DNA of 64,000 nucleotides from CAVVEC01 sp963747105 (GCA_963747105.1 CAVVEC010000005.1:62001-126000), one strand, 5' to 3'. Positions 17,089 through 26,794 are shown, numbered from the stretch's first letter. Notes: a model not told the origin generated them from the letters alone. Translations and numbers: made by a program.

Positions 17089-17654
17089 TCAGCGCACCGG
17101 ATCGACGTTGTAGCCTGCTGATACGGATGGAACACGCTGAACGCTGAATTACTTCGACGGAAATAATCAGGCTGCGGTCGTCTCGATGGCCCACCAGCAT
17201 TCCTTCGACCCCGTCGAGGGCGCCTGCCCCGGACCCGCACCCGCTGACCCACCTTGAGGAAAGGGTGGTTGCTGCAGGGAATGTTGTTGGCCAGCAGAGT
17301 CCGGACATCGTGAATTTGCTCGTCCGGCACGGGAATGCCGGTTCCGTTGATTCCCACGAAGCTCACCACGCCGTGCGTGCAGAGGACGCGCAGGCGGTCA
17401 CCGGAGGGGTAGGTCAATCGAACGAAGGCATAGCCGGGGAAAAGCGGCATCTCCACCAGTTTGCGCCGGTCACTCCAGGTGCGTACTTGCGTGATGGTGG
17501 GTAGATAAGCTTCGATGCCCTGCTTCTCGAGCTGGCCGACGATTTTCTTCTCGTGGCGTGAACGGCTGCGGATCGCGTACCAACGTCGGCTGCAGGCGGT
17601 CGTCACCGGGGTGTGGGCTGAATCAGTGTGCAAAAGTTGGCAACTGCCATTCAT
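17089..17654 (-). CDS. UpxY/NusG-like transcription antiterminator (two frameshifts)
   Basis: About 187 residues after repair. The NGN domain spans about 25-115 (WYAIRSRSRHEKKIVGQLEKQG, MPLFPGYAFVRL, VVSFVGINGTG, VPDEQIHDVRTLL). A KOW domain follows (VGQRVRVRG, then after removing one base near 17225 GALDGVEGMLVGHRDDRSLIISV). A second extra base near 17116 must be removed to read SIRISGYNVDPVR and a stop at 17089. Antiterminators of this type load at the start of long capsule or EPS operons and let RNA polymerase read through, which fits its position as first gene of the block. The two single-base insertions may be sequence errors. Confidence 0.8.
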
Positions 17655-17830
17655 AGCTTCGCCCCGTGAGTCACATCCCGTGACCCTAACCGCGAGACAG
17701 TGAGACTCCGCTCACTGGACAGACAAGACCGCTACGTCAACGTGGCACTCTTAGGAGAAGCGGCTTGTTTAAAAGGGGAGAGTCTAACGTACTGCGCGAG
17801 CATTACAGCTCTTACGACAACTTGCTGCTT

Positions 17831-17859
17831 AGAATACGCAGGTACGCAAATTTCTTCAA
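17831..17859 (-). promoter_or_regulatory. Candidate sigma-70 promoter of the EPS operon
   Basis: On the minus strand TTGAAG is followed after 17 bases by TATTCT, each matching four of six consensus bases. Transcription would start near 17824 and give a leader of about 170 bases before the antiterminator gene. Confidence 0.35.
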
Positions 17860-18076
17860 GAGCCTAATAACCTCGTTCCCAAAGACTCTGCCATCGCCCT
17901 GTCCGATAGAGACTAAAGACTCTATCCCCTGAACCGCTGGTGCTCAAATGACGGCCTCCAGGGAGTGTGGCAGCTCCCGTTATTCTGACATCTGGACGCT
18001 ACTCCACCCTCGTGGCATCCGTTGTATCGTCCTTCGCAAATCTAGCGGAAGAGAATTCACGGGAGGTGAAAAGCTG

Positions 18077-18187
18077 ATGAAAAAAAGGGGTGTCGTGATT
18101 GATTACCCCAGCTCTGCCATTCTGTATTGTTATGTTGCAGCTCTGGCTAAACCCAGCGACCGGCACATAGAACAGAGATCTGGTTAA
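18077..18187 (+). CDS. Possible small ORF, 36 aa
   Basis: ATG preceded by GGAGGTG at an 8-base spacing. The ORF encodes a basic start (MKKRG), a short hydrophobic centre (SSAILYCYVAALA) and a charged end. It lies on the strand opposite all neighbours. Only the ribosome-binding site supports it, and no family is recognised. Confidence 0.25.
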   Translation: MKKRGVVIDYPSSAILYCYVAALAKPSDRHIEQRSG

Positions 18188-18194
18188 GGCCTCT

Positions 18195-19526
18195 CTACTC
18201 GCTCTGCAACAACACCGGCTTGAACCCGATGCTAACCTGCCGAACGCTAATCGCAGTGCTATTTCCGTTAAGATCACGAAGCTTTTTGAATCGGGGGTTC
18301 GGCGCGTAGGACTTATTGCCGCTGGTACTCCAGACGACCACAGCTTCATAGCCGCCAGGTCGGGTCAGGCCACAAGTCCAGATGCCGTCCCCTGTCGCAG
18401 AACATGGAGAGTTCATGGTTGCTCCGATCATCCAGTTGTAGAGCTGCTCATACGTGGCACCGGCCTGGTGCAGGTGGCCCGGTCGCGTGGGCTCGCTCTC
18501 GTCGGGGCTCCACAGCGTGCCAAATTGTTCGTTGTTCCAGGCGTACCAATAAAACCGGGAAACACCCGCAGACCACTGCAGCAGATAAAACTGGGCCAGG
18601 AACCCGGACTCGAAGTCGTCGTCTGCTTCGAAGCCCATGACGCTGGCGCGTCCCCAACTGGCTTCGGTATCAAAAATGGGCTTCGAAGCCTGCCCATACT
18701 CGTCCATCATTTTGCGGAGTGCCGCGACTGCGGGAAGAATATCGGCGGCAACGGGATACACGCCCGGCTTTCCAGTGTGGATGTAGCCGTGGAAGGCAAT
18801 GACATCCGCTGGCTTGCCACCTCCCTCGCGCAGGTAATTCTCCATCCATTGCTGCTCTTTGGGAGTCTTCATCGCCGACGATGCGCTCACAATGACGGCA
18901 TTGGGATCGACACCCAGGATAATGCTGCGCGCGTCTTCAGCCATCCGCAGCAGCTGCGCAGTGGTCCCGGTCCACTGGTGTTCCATGTAGGGCTCATTCC
19001 AAATCTCCCAATAGCGGATGTGCGCACCCCTGCTGTTCTTACTGTGAGCGGCGATGGCTGCGACAAAGTCTTTCCAGTGCTGATTCGCCCCCGTGCCATC
19101 CGGCTTCAAATCATCGGGCGGATCACACTGGCCCTTTCCTTGGAACGCACAATTGGAATCGTTGGGCTTTGAGCTGGCCCATTGCGGCACGCGTCCGAAA
19201 GTATAGAGAAGTTCGTCGATGCCGTGCTCGTGATAGTTCGTCAGCCATTTGTCGAGCAGGTCCCAATCGTAGACTCCTTTCGAGGGATTCACCTCGCTCC
19301 AGGAAACCCCACTGTCCCACAAGCGGCCGGCTCCAAAGGGAATGGTGGGCCAGGGTTGGTTGATGGCGGTGGGCTTGTGCATTTGCAATCCGAAAAAGGT
19401 TGGAGGAACGGGACCAGTCGGGCCGGGAGCAGCCGCCGAGGATCGCAGCCCGAGCCAGACCGACGCCGCGATGATGCAGCAGACCAGGACACTCCAAAAA
19501 CCCGCCGTGCGTGGGGCGTGAATCAC
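18195..19526 (-). CDS. Secreted clan GH-A (GH39-like) glycoside hydrolase, no propeller
   Basis: 443 residues with a GTG start and GAGGA six bases upstream. A signal/membrane segment occupies residues 11-33. The TIM-barrel has the acid/base in RYWEIWNEP (Glu178) and the nucleophile in IFDTEASW (Glu288), both with canonical surroundings. A C-terminal beta domain begins at YEQLYNWMIGATM with the Cys pair in NSPC...WTCGL. It is the simplest of seven related hydrolases in the window. It follows the GT4 gene by 47 bases, directly upstream of the EPS operon, so it may trim or turn over the polysaccharide. Confidence 0.82.
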   Translation of the reverse strand: MIHAPRTAGFWSVLVCCIIAASVWLGLRSSAAAPGPTGPVPPTFFGLQMHKPTAINQPWPTIPFGAGRLWDSGVSWSEVNPSKGVYDWDLLDKWLTNYHEHGIDELLYTFGRVPQWASSKPNDSNCAFQGKGQCDPPDDLKPDGTGANQHWKDFVAAIAAHSKNSRGAHIRYWEIWNEPYMEHQWTGTTAQLLRMAEDARSIILGVDPNAVIVSASSAMKTPKEQQWMENYLREGGGKPADVIAFHGYIHTGKPGVYPVAADILPAVAALRKMMDEYGQASKPIFDTEASWGRASVMGFEADDDFESGFLAQFYLLQWSAGVSRFYWYAWNNEQFGTLWSPDESEPTRPGHLHQAGATYEQLYNWMIGATMNSPCSATGDGIWTCGLTRPGGYEAVVVWSTSGNKSYAPNPRFKKLRDLNGNSTAISVRQVSIGFKPVLLQSE

Positions 19527-19573
19527 CGAAATCCTCTTCGACTAAGAGTGCCTTTGCAGAAAGAAAGGCATCC

Positions 19574-20752
19574 TCACTGCCGGCTGATGACCTGGTTATA
19601 GATGTCCATCAGCAGCTTGTAGTTTATTTCCGCCGTATACTTCGTCTCATACTCCCGTCGTGCTTCCCTTCCCATGGCATTCACACGCTCCGGATGGGTC
19701 CAGGCCCAGTCCATCTTGTCCGCCAGATCGTCCACATCTCCAGCGGTGAAGTGTAGCCCCGTGCGCCCATCCAGCACGATCTCTTCCATCGCGCCCAGGC
19801 GGGAACAGATCACGGGAGTACCGCAGGCAAAGGCCTCGGCAATGGTCACCGGGAAATTCTCGTACCATTCGCTGGAAAAAACCAGAAAGCGAGCCTTACG
19901 AATTGTGGCGATGACTTCCTCCCGCGGAATTTGTCCGCGGAAACGGATTCCCGACAGGCCTCGCTGCCAGGCGATTTCCTCCAACTCGACCCGGTCCGGC
20001 CCGCCACCCAGAATCAGAAGCGGAAAGCGCGCTTTGCCTCTTTCCCATGCCGCCAACAGCGTCATCACACGCTTTTCAGGAGAGAGCCTGCCCGCGAAAA
20101 CCGCATACCCATCTTTTTCCGCTGACGTGCCCGGATCCGGATCCACGAAGTTGGGCTTCACGAAAATCCGGTTCCCCGGCAGACCGGATTCGATGAATTT
20201 CTTACGGGTAAATTGTGTAAGGGCGACATAAAAATGGGAAGGCTGGGTCCAGGTATGGAGCGAGCGGTGCACCGCAATCATGCTTGCGATCACCGCCGTT
20301 GCTCCCCGGGAACTGTGGTAGCAGCCGTGTTTCACCCCCGCCCACAGGTTCTTCTTGACGCAGTCTTCGCATACCCGCCCATCCCGGAAGAACGTGCCCA
20401 CTGGACAGAGAAGCCGATAGTTGTGCAAGGTGTGCACCACGGGAATTCCCGCCTGCTCGCAAGCCGAAAAAATAGAAGGGGAAATCATGATAAACGTATT
20501 GTGCACGTGCACAATGCTGGGCTTCTCCCGCTTCAGCAACGCGGCGAATTCTCTGCGTGAGTCCGTAGCCCAAATGGTCTGCGGAACCAGCATGAGGTGC
20601 TGCAGGCCCGTGTACTGTCGAATTTCGTCGTTACTCCGCACGTAGGTGAGTACGTCGTGGCCGGCATCCCGCAGCATGCGGCACTCTTGCTCGAACACAA
20701 CATCTTCCCCGCCCCGCTGTTGATACGGGTTATGTACGATCAGAATCTTCAC
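19574..20752 (-). CDS. GT4-family glycosyltransferase
   Basis: 392 residues with a GTG start and GAGGAG upstream. GT-B fold: the N-terminal MKILIVHNPYQQRGGEDVV is typical of GT4 enzymes, the Glyco_transf_4 region has VHVHNTFIMISPSIF and VVHTLHNYRLLCP, and the donor-binding half has FAGRLSPEKRVMTLLAAW, LILGGGPDR, FSSEWYENFPVTIAEAFACGTPVI and GRTGLHF (Glu-x7-Glu region). It is probably an EPS chain-extending enzyme at the inner face of the membrane, co-transcribed with the hydrolase downstream. Confidence 0.9.
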   Translation of the reverse strand: MKILIVHNPYQQRGGEDVVFEQECRMLRDAGHDVLTYVRSNDEIRQYTGLQHLMLVPQTIWATDSRREFAALLKREKPSIVHVHNTFIMISPSIFSACEQAGIPVVHTLHNYRLLCPVGTFFRDGRVCEDCVKKNLWAGVKHGCYHSSRGATAVIASMIAVHRSLHTWTQPSHFYVALTQFTRKKFIESGLPGNRIFVKPNFVDPDPGTSAEKDGYAVFAGRLSPEKRVMTLLAAWERGKARFPLLILGGGPDRVELEEIAWQRGLSGIRFRGQIPREEVIATIRKARFLVFSSEWYENFPVTIAEAFACGTPVICSRLGAMEEIVLDGRTGLHFTAGDVDDLADKMDWAWTHPERVNAMGREARREYETKYTAEINYKLLMDIYNQVISRQ

Positions 20753-20876
20753 TAGTGGTAGGGCTCTCCTCGAGGTGTCAAGCTGGGGACGCTGGCGTGC
20801 GGGCGGTTCCCGCTCGCCGCCTTTGATGATTCAAGTGTACCACGCGTCTCCGTCTGCCTTGCGGCAGAAGCGCGGG

Positions 20877-21344
20877 TCAGACCGAGGCTGCCGCCAGCCG
20901 CTCCACAATGTAAATCTGGCTGGAGATGATATTTTTCCGCAGTTCTGCGATTTCGACCCACTCCGGCGTGCCCTCCCACGAGCTGCGAGTCGCCCCGGCC
21001 GCCTGCGCCCGGAAGACCGCGATGCGCGCCGGCATTACGGATGAACTTTCGTAGCGGAAAGCGAATTCGCAGCCCTCGGCGCGTAGTCCCGTTTCTTCTC
21101 GAACTTCCCGCACCAGCGTCTGTTCCTCGCTTTCCCAGGGCAGGCCCAATCCTCCCGGAAACGACAATCCCCGTCCATCGTTGCGCCGGATCACCAGGAA
21201 CCGCGGTCCCTCTTGAATAATACCTACGGAAGCGGGCCATGGTCCGAAGATGGGAGCCTGGCGATACGCCCAGAATGCCACTCGCGACACCAGCCAAAAC
21301 AGCTTCTTTTTGATTCGTGCGATGGACACCGTCGCTAGGCCCAT
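20877..21344 (-). CDS. Nudix hydrolase
   Basis: About 155 residues from the ATG at 21344. The complete Nudix box is present: G-x5-E-x7-REV-x-EE-x-GL, in GLGLPWESEEQ continuing to REVREETGL. The FPGGLGLPW segment precedes it. A longer reading from 21485 is possible but would start inside the hairpin at 21473-21507. It hydrolyses a nucleoside diphosphate linked to an unknown moiety, perhaps a nucleotide sugar given the neighbours. Confidence 0.8.
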   Translation of the reverse strand: MGLATVSIARIKKKLFWLVSRVAFWAYRQAPIFGPWPASVGIIQEGPRFLVIRRNDGRGLSFPGGLGLPWESEEQTLVREVREETGLRAEGCEFAFRYESSSVMPARIAVFRAQAAGATRSSWEGTPEWVEIAELRKNIISSQIYIVERLAAASV

Positions 21345-21472
21345 GAATCCCAAATTCTGAACTGCGAGAAAACCACCTAAGGATACTCTGATTAAGTTGA
21401 AAAGGGGGCGGGCGTCCGAGCCCGCGCATCGGCACACTTGAGATTCGCACTTCAAGAGGAGAGCAGGAGCAA

Positions 21473-21507
21473 GAAACGCCCGCATGCGCTGACATGCGGG
21501 ACGTTTC
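21473..21507 (-). terminator. Strong hairpin after the first propeller hydrolase gene
   Basis: Inverted repeat GAAACG-CCCGCATG, a 6-base loop, then CATGCGGG-A-CGTTTC: 14 pairs with one bulged A. It starts about 25 bases past the hydrolase stop. It separates the secreted island from the EPS-side operon. There is no long T-tract. Confidence 0.55.
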
Positions 21508-21532
21508 AGAGTCCTACCGGTGCCAGCAGGAA

Positions 21533-24112
21533 CTACTTGCTGACCCTTATCTTGCGTCTCACCATCGTATTGTGCCTGGTGTTGTGCCGCACCACTGGTG
21601 CGTTCGAGTTGTACAGCAGAATCGGGAGATACCCAATCTGAACCTTTCCGCTCTTGGGAACTTGATTAACCGCGCCGTACAACGTCCGGTAGCGGTTGTA
21701 CCCGTTGGGAACCGTGTAATTCGTGTAACTGCACACGTTGTACTGGCACTTAACTGTGTTGGTTTCGTCCATGTACCACACCATCTGGGCTTGATTGCCA
21801 TTGGGCGCCTGGATCCCGCAGGTCCAAACCCCCTGGTTCGGGTTGTAACCCTTTGTCTGTACAACCGGAAACGGACCAGTGCACGCCGGGGTGATGGTGT
21901 TTCCCACCAACCAGTTGTAGGCTGTGCCGTAAGCATACCCGGCTTTCAGGGTGATCCCTGGATCGTGGTTTCCGACGACATCGAAGCCTCCCACGGCCAT
22001 AGCAACCGGGTTGCTTCCCACATTCGTAATCACAGCGTTGTAGTAGACGTTGTTCTTCTTGCAGGTATGGGTAAGACAGCGCATTAGCGTAGCCACGGTG
22101 CCATCGCCTTTATCGGCCGTTGCTATGCCGTAATGACCGATGCCGGAAAAATCTTCCGCTACAATCGAGACTGGCTGCTTACCCACGCTGAAAGGCGATC
22201 CCAGCGACGTGGCCTGCGTAAAACCTCCGCTGCTGCCATTGTTCAACAGCATGGTTACGGTGCTGTCAGTCTGGTTGGCTACCGCTAAATCGGCATAGGA
22301 ATCATTGTTGAAATCCGCGGTGGTAACCGCGGAGGGACCATTGCCGACGGTATAGGGCGAACCCGTGTCCGCCGTAAATCCGCCGCTGCTTCCATTGTTC
22401 AACAGCACGCTCACCGTCCCATCGGAGGCATTCGTAACCGCGAGGTCGGGATAGCCGTCGTTATTAAAGTCGCCCACTGCGACCGCAGAAGGACCTTTCC
22501 CAACGGTCATGGGCGACCAGTTCGGCTGCGAGAAACCACCGCTGCCATTGTTCAATAGCACGCTTACCGTGCCATCGCCAGCGTTGGTGACGGCGATATC
22601 GGGCGAGGTGTCTTTATTGAAATCCGCCACCGTCACCGCGGACGGACTTGTGCCGACGTTGTAAGTTGCGGTTGAGGAGAAGTGACCGGTGCCATCGCCA
22701 AACATAACCGTCACCGTATTCGCCGTCGAATTGGCTACCACTACATCCAGGTTCCCGTCTTTGTTGAAATCGCCCACGGCTATCGCGACCGGACTCTTGC
22801 CTGCCGACAACGTGGAGGTTATTCCCGCCTGAAAGCTGCCGGGGTTCTTGTAGCTGTTTAGGAACACGGTGACGTTGTTGCCGGCCTTGTTCGCGACCAC
22901 TATGTCTTGCTCCTGGTCGTTGTTAAAGTCTCCTACGGCTACCGCATCGGGAGTGCTGCCCGCACCGTGACTTGATGGAGGCTGAAAGCTGCCATCGCCA
23001 TAGCCCCACATCACACTCACGTTGCCGTTGGAGTTGGGCATGGCCAGATCATAGCGTGTGATCCATTGCCACAGTGCTCCCACTCCGGTGTTGTCGTACT
23101 CGTACCAATCAAAGCGTTGCACCGGTCCGTACGTCTGACTGCCGTACTGAACCGTTGTGGATAAGTTCAGGGCATAGAACCGCGCGGTAAAGCCCGCCTG
23201 CTCATCCGGATCAATCAAGCCGGCGATGTCGGCTGCCCAACTGCCTTCTGTATCCCACACCGGCTGGGTCAGGTTGTAATTATTCAGAAAGCCGTAGAAG
23301 CCGTTGAACTCAGCAAAAGGATAGTTCGGGGCCCCCACCAGCAACCCGGCCAGGGTTTCCGGGATTGGAGGATAGTTCCCGCTGGGTTGAACGTAGGAGT
23401 GAAAAGCGATTCTGTCCACGTATTGGCCAATGCCGGCCTGCGCCCACAGCTGCCATCGGGTGTCATCGCCGCCAAATCTCAGCGCCCCCGACTGACTGAC
23501 AATCACCGCGGTCGGGTCGATCCTCTTGATGATCGCGTGCGCGTCCTGCGCCATACGCTGCAATTGCTGTATAGTACCTGTCCCCTTCCCATTGGTCGGC
23601 CAGTGCCAGCGCTTGGGATTGGGAAACTCATCCCACAGCTCCCAGTAGTGAATGCGGCCCGCGGAATGAGTAACGATCGCCGTGACGAAATCTCTCCAGG
23701 CTTGGTCCGTGCCGGTTCCGTCAGGATTGAGGTCGTAGGGCGGATCACACGAACCGGGCTCGTTGGCGCAATAAAAATCTTTGGGTTGGGACGACGCCCA
23801 CGCCGGTACCCGTCCAAAGCAGTAATCCATATCCGCGCCATACTCTTTGGCATGATTCATCCAGATATCGAGCAGTCTCCAGTCGTAAACCCCTGGACCG
23901 GGATTGAGCTGCGACCACGGCACGTCGCTGTCCCACATGCGAAATCCGGCAAACGGGATCGTTGGCCAAGGCTCGGCGCCGACTTCTCCGCCGGTCATGG
24001 TCATGCCATAGAACTCCGGTGATACGGGCTGCTGCGCGCTGGCGCGCTTGCTTGTCCCTAGCAGCGCGAGAACTGCACAAACAAGAACTGCAACCCTGAA
24101 CTTTGTCATCAT
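21533..24112 (-). CDS. Secreted GH-A hydrolase with nested seven-bladed FG-GAP propeller, copy 1
   Basis: 859 residues, signal peptide ending RASAQ, ribosome-binding site GAGGTGG. The barrel (about 30-350) has WELWDEF at the acid/base site and VWDTEGSW at the nucleophile. A VCBS/FG-GAP propeller (about 370-765) then follows, with calcium motifs such as DFNNDQEQD, DFNKDGNLD, DFNNDGYPD and DFNNDSYAD. The chain then returns to the same C-terminal domain as the propeller-free paralogue (YNWLVGNTITPAC, WTCGI). The Asn normally before the acid/base Glu is Asp. The C-terminus is basic (RRKIRVSK). It is likely a cell-surface or secreted polysaccharide-active enzyme whose propeller mediates binding. 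Confidence 0.82.
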   Translation of the reverse strand: MMTKFRVAVLVCAVLALLGTSKRASAQQPVSPEFYGMTMTGGEVGAEPWPTIPFAGFRMWDSDVPWSQLNPGPGVYDWRLLDIWMNHAKEYGADMDYCFGRVPAWASSQPKDFYCANEPGSCDPPYDLNPDGTGTDQAWRDFVTAIVTHSAGRIHYWELWDEFPNPKRWHWPTNGKGTGTIQQLQRMAQDAHAIIKRIDPTAVIVSQSGALRFGGDDTRWQLWAQAGIGQYVDRIAFHSYVQPSGNYPPIPETLAGLLVGAPNYPFAEFNGFYGFLNNYNLTQPVWDTEGSWAADIAGLIDPDEQAGFTARFYALNLSTTVQYGSQTYGPVQRFDWYEYDNTGVGALWQWITRYDLAMPNSNGNVSVMWGYGDGSFQPPSSHGAGSTPDAVAVGDFNNDQEQDIVVANKAGNNVTVFLNSYKNPGSFQAGITSTLSAGKSPVAIAVGDFNKDGNLDVVVANSTANTVTVMFGDGTGHFSSTATYNVGTSPSAVTVADFNKDTSPDIAVTNAGDGTVSVLLNNGSGGFSQPNWSPMTVGKGPSAVAVGDFNNDGYPDLAVTNASDGTVSVLLNNGSSGGFTADTGSPYTVGNGPSAVTTADFNNDSYADLAVANQTDSTVTMLLNNGSSGGFTQATSLGSPFSVGKQPVSIVAEDFSGIGHYGIATADKGDGTVATLMRCLTHTCKKNNVYYNAVITNVGSNPVAMAVGGFDVVGNHDPGITLKAGYAYGTAYNWLVGNTITPACTGPFPVVQTKGYNPNQGVWTCGIQAPNGNQAQMVWYMDETNTVKCQYNVCSYTNYTVPNGYNRYRTLYGAVNQVPKSGKVQIGYLPILLYNSNAPVVRHNTRHNTMVRRKIRVSK

Positions 24113-24233
24113 CCACCTCTTATACTCGACTGAATTGAGACCCTCGAACGTGGCGCTTTTGCCGGACTTCGGACTCTCTTATGAGACCTGTAGTCGGTAT
24201 TCATCCTTCCCATCATCTTGCCAAGTCACAACC

Positions 24234-26705
24234 CTACTTGCGCGACCTGATCTTATGTTTCGTAATTTCCGCCTCCGGCGGCATCGGGCTGTGGTTCTCC
24301 AGCAAGATGGGTATATAGCCGATATTTACTTTTCCGCCTTTGGGGATCGAAACCAGCTGGCCGTACGCCGTCCGGTATTGTGTGTAGGGCGAACCCGCGG
24401 TGTAACTCTTGTAGTTACATTGATTGTTCCTGCACCCAATCTTGTAGAACCCGTCCATGTACCACACCAGCTTCGCCTGATAGCCATTCGGCCCGCTCAG
24501 GCCGCAGCTCCAAACCCCCTGGCTCTCGTTATTGATCTTCAGAAACGGGCCCTTGCAGGGCGTGCTGATGGTGTTTCCCACCGTCCAGTTGTAAACCGTC
24601 TGGTAAGCGATCCCCGGTTTCAGCAGAGTTCCGGGATCGTTGGTGCCGACAACATCGAAGGCTCCCACCGCCAGCGCCACCGGATTGCTGCCCACGTTAC
24701 TGACCGTGGCTGGATTGAAGACCTGGCCTTTGCAGCTCTTCCCCGCGGAACAGTACTCCAGCGTGGTCACGCTACCGTCTCCGTTGTTGGAGGTCACGAT
24801 GTCGCTGTAGCCGTCCCCGTTAAAATCCTCCACCGCGATCGAAACCGGCTTGCTCCCCACCGCGTAGTTCACCGCCGTCCCGAACGTCCCGTCCCCATTC
24901 CCCGACAGTACGCTCACGTCATTGCTGCCCTCGTTGGCGACGGCCAAGCTGAGCTTGCTGCTGCCGGCAAAGCGCCCGACCGCGAGCGAAGATGGCTGTG
25001 CATCTACAGCGTAGGAGGTAGATGTTCCAAAGCTCCCGTTCTTCTTGTTCAACAGCACGCTCACCGTGCCATCGGTCGAGTTGGTCGCCGCGAGGTCGGC
25101 ATACCCGTCGTTGTTGAAATCGCCCACCGCCACCGACAACGGCCCATTCCCGACGCTGTACGAAGTGGCCGCTCTGAAGCTGCCGTTCTTGTTGTTCAAC
25201 AGCACGCTGACCGTGCCGCTGCCCGCGTTGCTCACCGCAATGTCGGGCCAGGTGTCTTTATTGAAATCGCCCACCGCCACCGACGACGGACTCGAGCCCA
25301 CGTCATAGGACACCGGAGACTGAAACGTGCCGTCCCCGTTGCCAAACAACACACTCACCGTGCCGCTGGAGTTGGCCACCACCGCGTCCAGATTCCCGTC
25401 CTTATTGAAATCTCCCACCGCCACGGACACCGGACTGCTGCCTGCCCCGGAAGACATGCCGGCGCCAAACGTGCCGTCTCCCTTGCCGGGTAGCACGGTC
25501 ACGTTATTGCTGCCCTGGTTAGCCACCACCAAGTCAAGCCTTTGGTCGTTGTTGAAATCCCCCACCGCCGCCGCGTCCGGATTGGTCCCCGCCTGATTGT
25601 TTACCGCGACCTGAAAGCTGCCATCGCCAAAGCCCGCCATCACACTCACATTGCCGTTGGCGGTGGGCAAGGCCACATCCCAGCGCGTAGCCCATAGCCA
25701 CAATGATCCGACAAAAGTGTTATCCCACTCGTACCAATAGAAACGTTGCACGCCCAGGGATTGGTTCAAAACGTTAAACCGGATGGCAAAACCAGCCCGT
25801 TCGTCCGGATCGGTCAATCCGGCTATGCTCGCTGCCCAACTGCCTTCCGTATCCCACACCGGCTGCGTCAGATTGTAGCTCTTGAGAAAGCCCAGGAATC
25901 CTTGCTTCCCGAAAGGATAACTGGTTCCCCCTTTCAACAAACCCACCAGGGTCTCCGGTATCGGAGCCTTTATTCCGTTTGGTTGAACATAGGAGTGAAA
26001 TGCGATTATGTCGGCGTATTTGCCGCCGCCCGCGTCGGCCCAGAGCTTCCACCTTTGATTATCCCCGCTAAACCGCAGCGAACCCGAATCACTCACAATG
26101 AGCGCAGTAGGGTCGACTGACTTAATGATCTGGCGTGCGTCCTGAGCCATACGCATCAGTTCTTGTATGGTGGCAGTGCCTTGTCCCTTGGTCGGCCAGT
26201 GCCAGCGAAAGGCATTGGGAAATTCATCCCACAGCTCCCAATAGTGAATACGGCCCGCCGAATGGGTCGCGATGGCGGTGACGAAGTCCCTCCAAGCCTC
26301 GTCCGTACCACTCCCGTCGGGATTGAGGTCTCTGGGCGGATCGCAGGAGCCCGGCTCGTTGGCGCAAAAGTGGTCATCGGGAGCGGAAGAGATCCAAGCT
26401 GGCACCCGGCCAAAACAGTAATCCATGTCTATGCCATTCTGCTTGGCACGGTTCATCCATATGTTAAGCAGTCTCCAGTCGTAGACGCCTGGCGCAGGGT
26501 TGAGGTTTGACCAGGCCACGCCGCTATCCCATAGCCGCGCTCCGTAGAATGAATCAACTGGCCAGGGCTCGGCCCCGACCTCTCCTGCCGTCATCGAGAG
26601 GTCAAAAAATTGTGGTGATACCGTCGTCTGCGCCGCTGCTGGCTTACTTGTCGCCATCAGCGCGAACATTACGCAAGGGAGGACTACAACGCTGAGTTTT
26701 GACAT
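24234..26705 (-). CDS. Secreted GH-A hydrolase with nested FG-GAP propeller, copy 2
   Basis: 823 residues. Signal peptide to about 26; barrel with HYWELWDEF (Glu161 preceded by Asp160) and VWDTEGSW (Glu287). Seven propeller blades lie at about 345-730: five have D-x-[DN]-x-D-type loops (DFNNDQRLD, DFNKDGNLD, DFNKDTWPD, DFNNDGYAD, DFNGDGYSD), and two (RFAGSSKLS, AFDVVGTND) are degenerate. A C-terminal beta domain and the basic tail ITKHKIRSRK follow. Its 3' end is nearly identical in DNA to copy 3. GGAGAG precedes the ATG. Confidence 0.82.
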   Translation of the reverse strand: MSKLSVVVLPCVMFALMATSKPAAAQTTVSPQFFDLSMTAGEVGAEPWPVDSFYGARLWDSGVAWSNLNPAPGVYDWRLLNIWMNRAKQNGIDMDYCFGRVPAWISSAPDDHFCANEPGSCDPPRDLNPDGSGTDEAWRDFVTAIATHSAGRIHYWELWDEFPNAFRWHWPTKGQGTATIQELMRMAQDARQIIKSVDPTALIVSDSGSLRFSGDNQRWKLWADAGGGKYADIIAFHSYVQPNGIKAPIPETLVGLLKGGTSYPFGKQGFLGFLKSYNLTQPVWDTEGSWAASIAGLTDPDERAGFAIRFNVLNQSLGVQRFYWYEWDNTFVGSLWLWATRWDVALPTANGNVSVMAGFGDGSFQVAVNNQAGTNPDAAAVGDFNNDQRLDLVVANQGSNNVTVLPGKGDGTFGAGMSSGAGSSPVSVAVGDFNKDGNLDAVVANSSGTVSVLFGNGDGTFQSPVSYDVGSSPSSVAVGDFNKDTWPDIAVSNAGSGTVSVLLNNKNGSFRAATSYSVGNGPLSVAVGDFNNDGYADLAATNSTDGTVSVLLNKKNGSFGTSTSYAVDAQPSSLAVGRFAGSSKLSLAVANEGSNDVSVLSGNGDGTFGTAVNYAVGSKPVSIAVEDFNGDGYSDIVTSNNGDGSVTTLEYCSAGKSCKGQVFNPATVSNVGSNPVALAVGAFDVVGTNDPGTLLKPGIAYQTVYNWTVGNTISTPCKGPFLKINNESQGVWSCGLSGPNGYQAKLVWYMDGFYKIGCRNNQCNYKSYTAGSPYTQYRTAYGQLVSIPKGGKVNIGYIPILLENHSPMPPEAEITKHKIRSRK

Positions 26706-26794
26706 CGTCTACTCTCCGACTCGGGGCGAACTGCCCAACGGTGCGATTCCGTACTTCATCCTCATCCTTCCCATCGTCTTGCGAAGTAACCATC

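Larger units (their letters stand above)
17655..18194. other. 540-base intergenic region ahead of the EPS operon
   Basis: Lies between the GH-A hydrolase stop and the antiterminator start, both on the minus strand. It contains a candidate sigma-70 promoter (17831-17859), a leader of about 170 bases to the antiterminator, a direct repeat of AAAGACTCT (17881 and about 17915), and a 36-codon plus-strand ORF with a strong ribosome-binding site. I see no convincing sigma-54 site. Confidence 0.5.

Noticed and set aside
16296..17654. A single 452-residue ORF joining the antiterminator N-terminus to the export protein
   Set aside because: The join runs through out-of-frame sequence; the KOW domain continues in another frame and the export protein has its own start and signal peptide at 17021.
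20877..21485. Upstream start at 21485 for the Nudix gene
   Set aside because: It would begin inside the strong hairpin at 21473-21507 and adds a stretch without Nudix similarity; the ATG at 21344 fits better.
22200..22800. Regularly spaced DNA repeats that could look like a CRISPR array
   Set aside because: The period is about 170-190 bases and follows the protein blade repeat; there are no short identical repeats with unique spacers.
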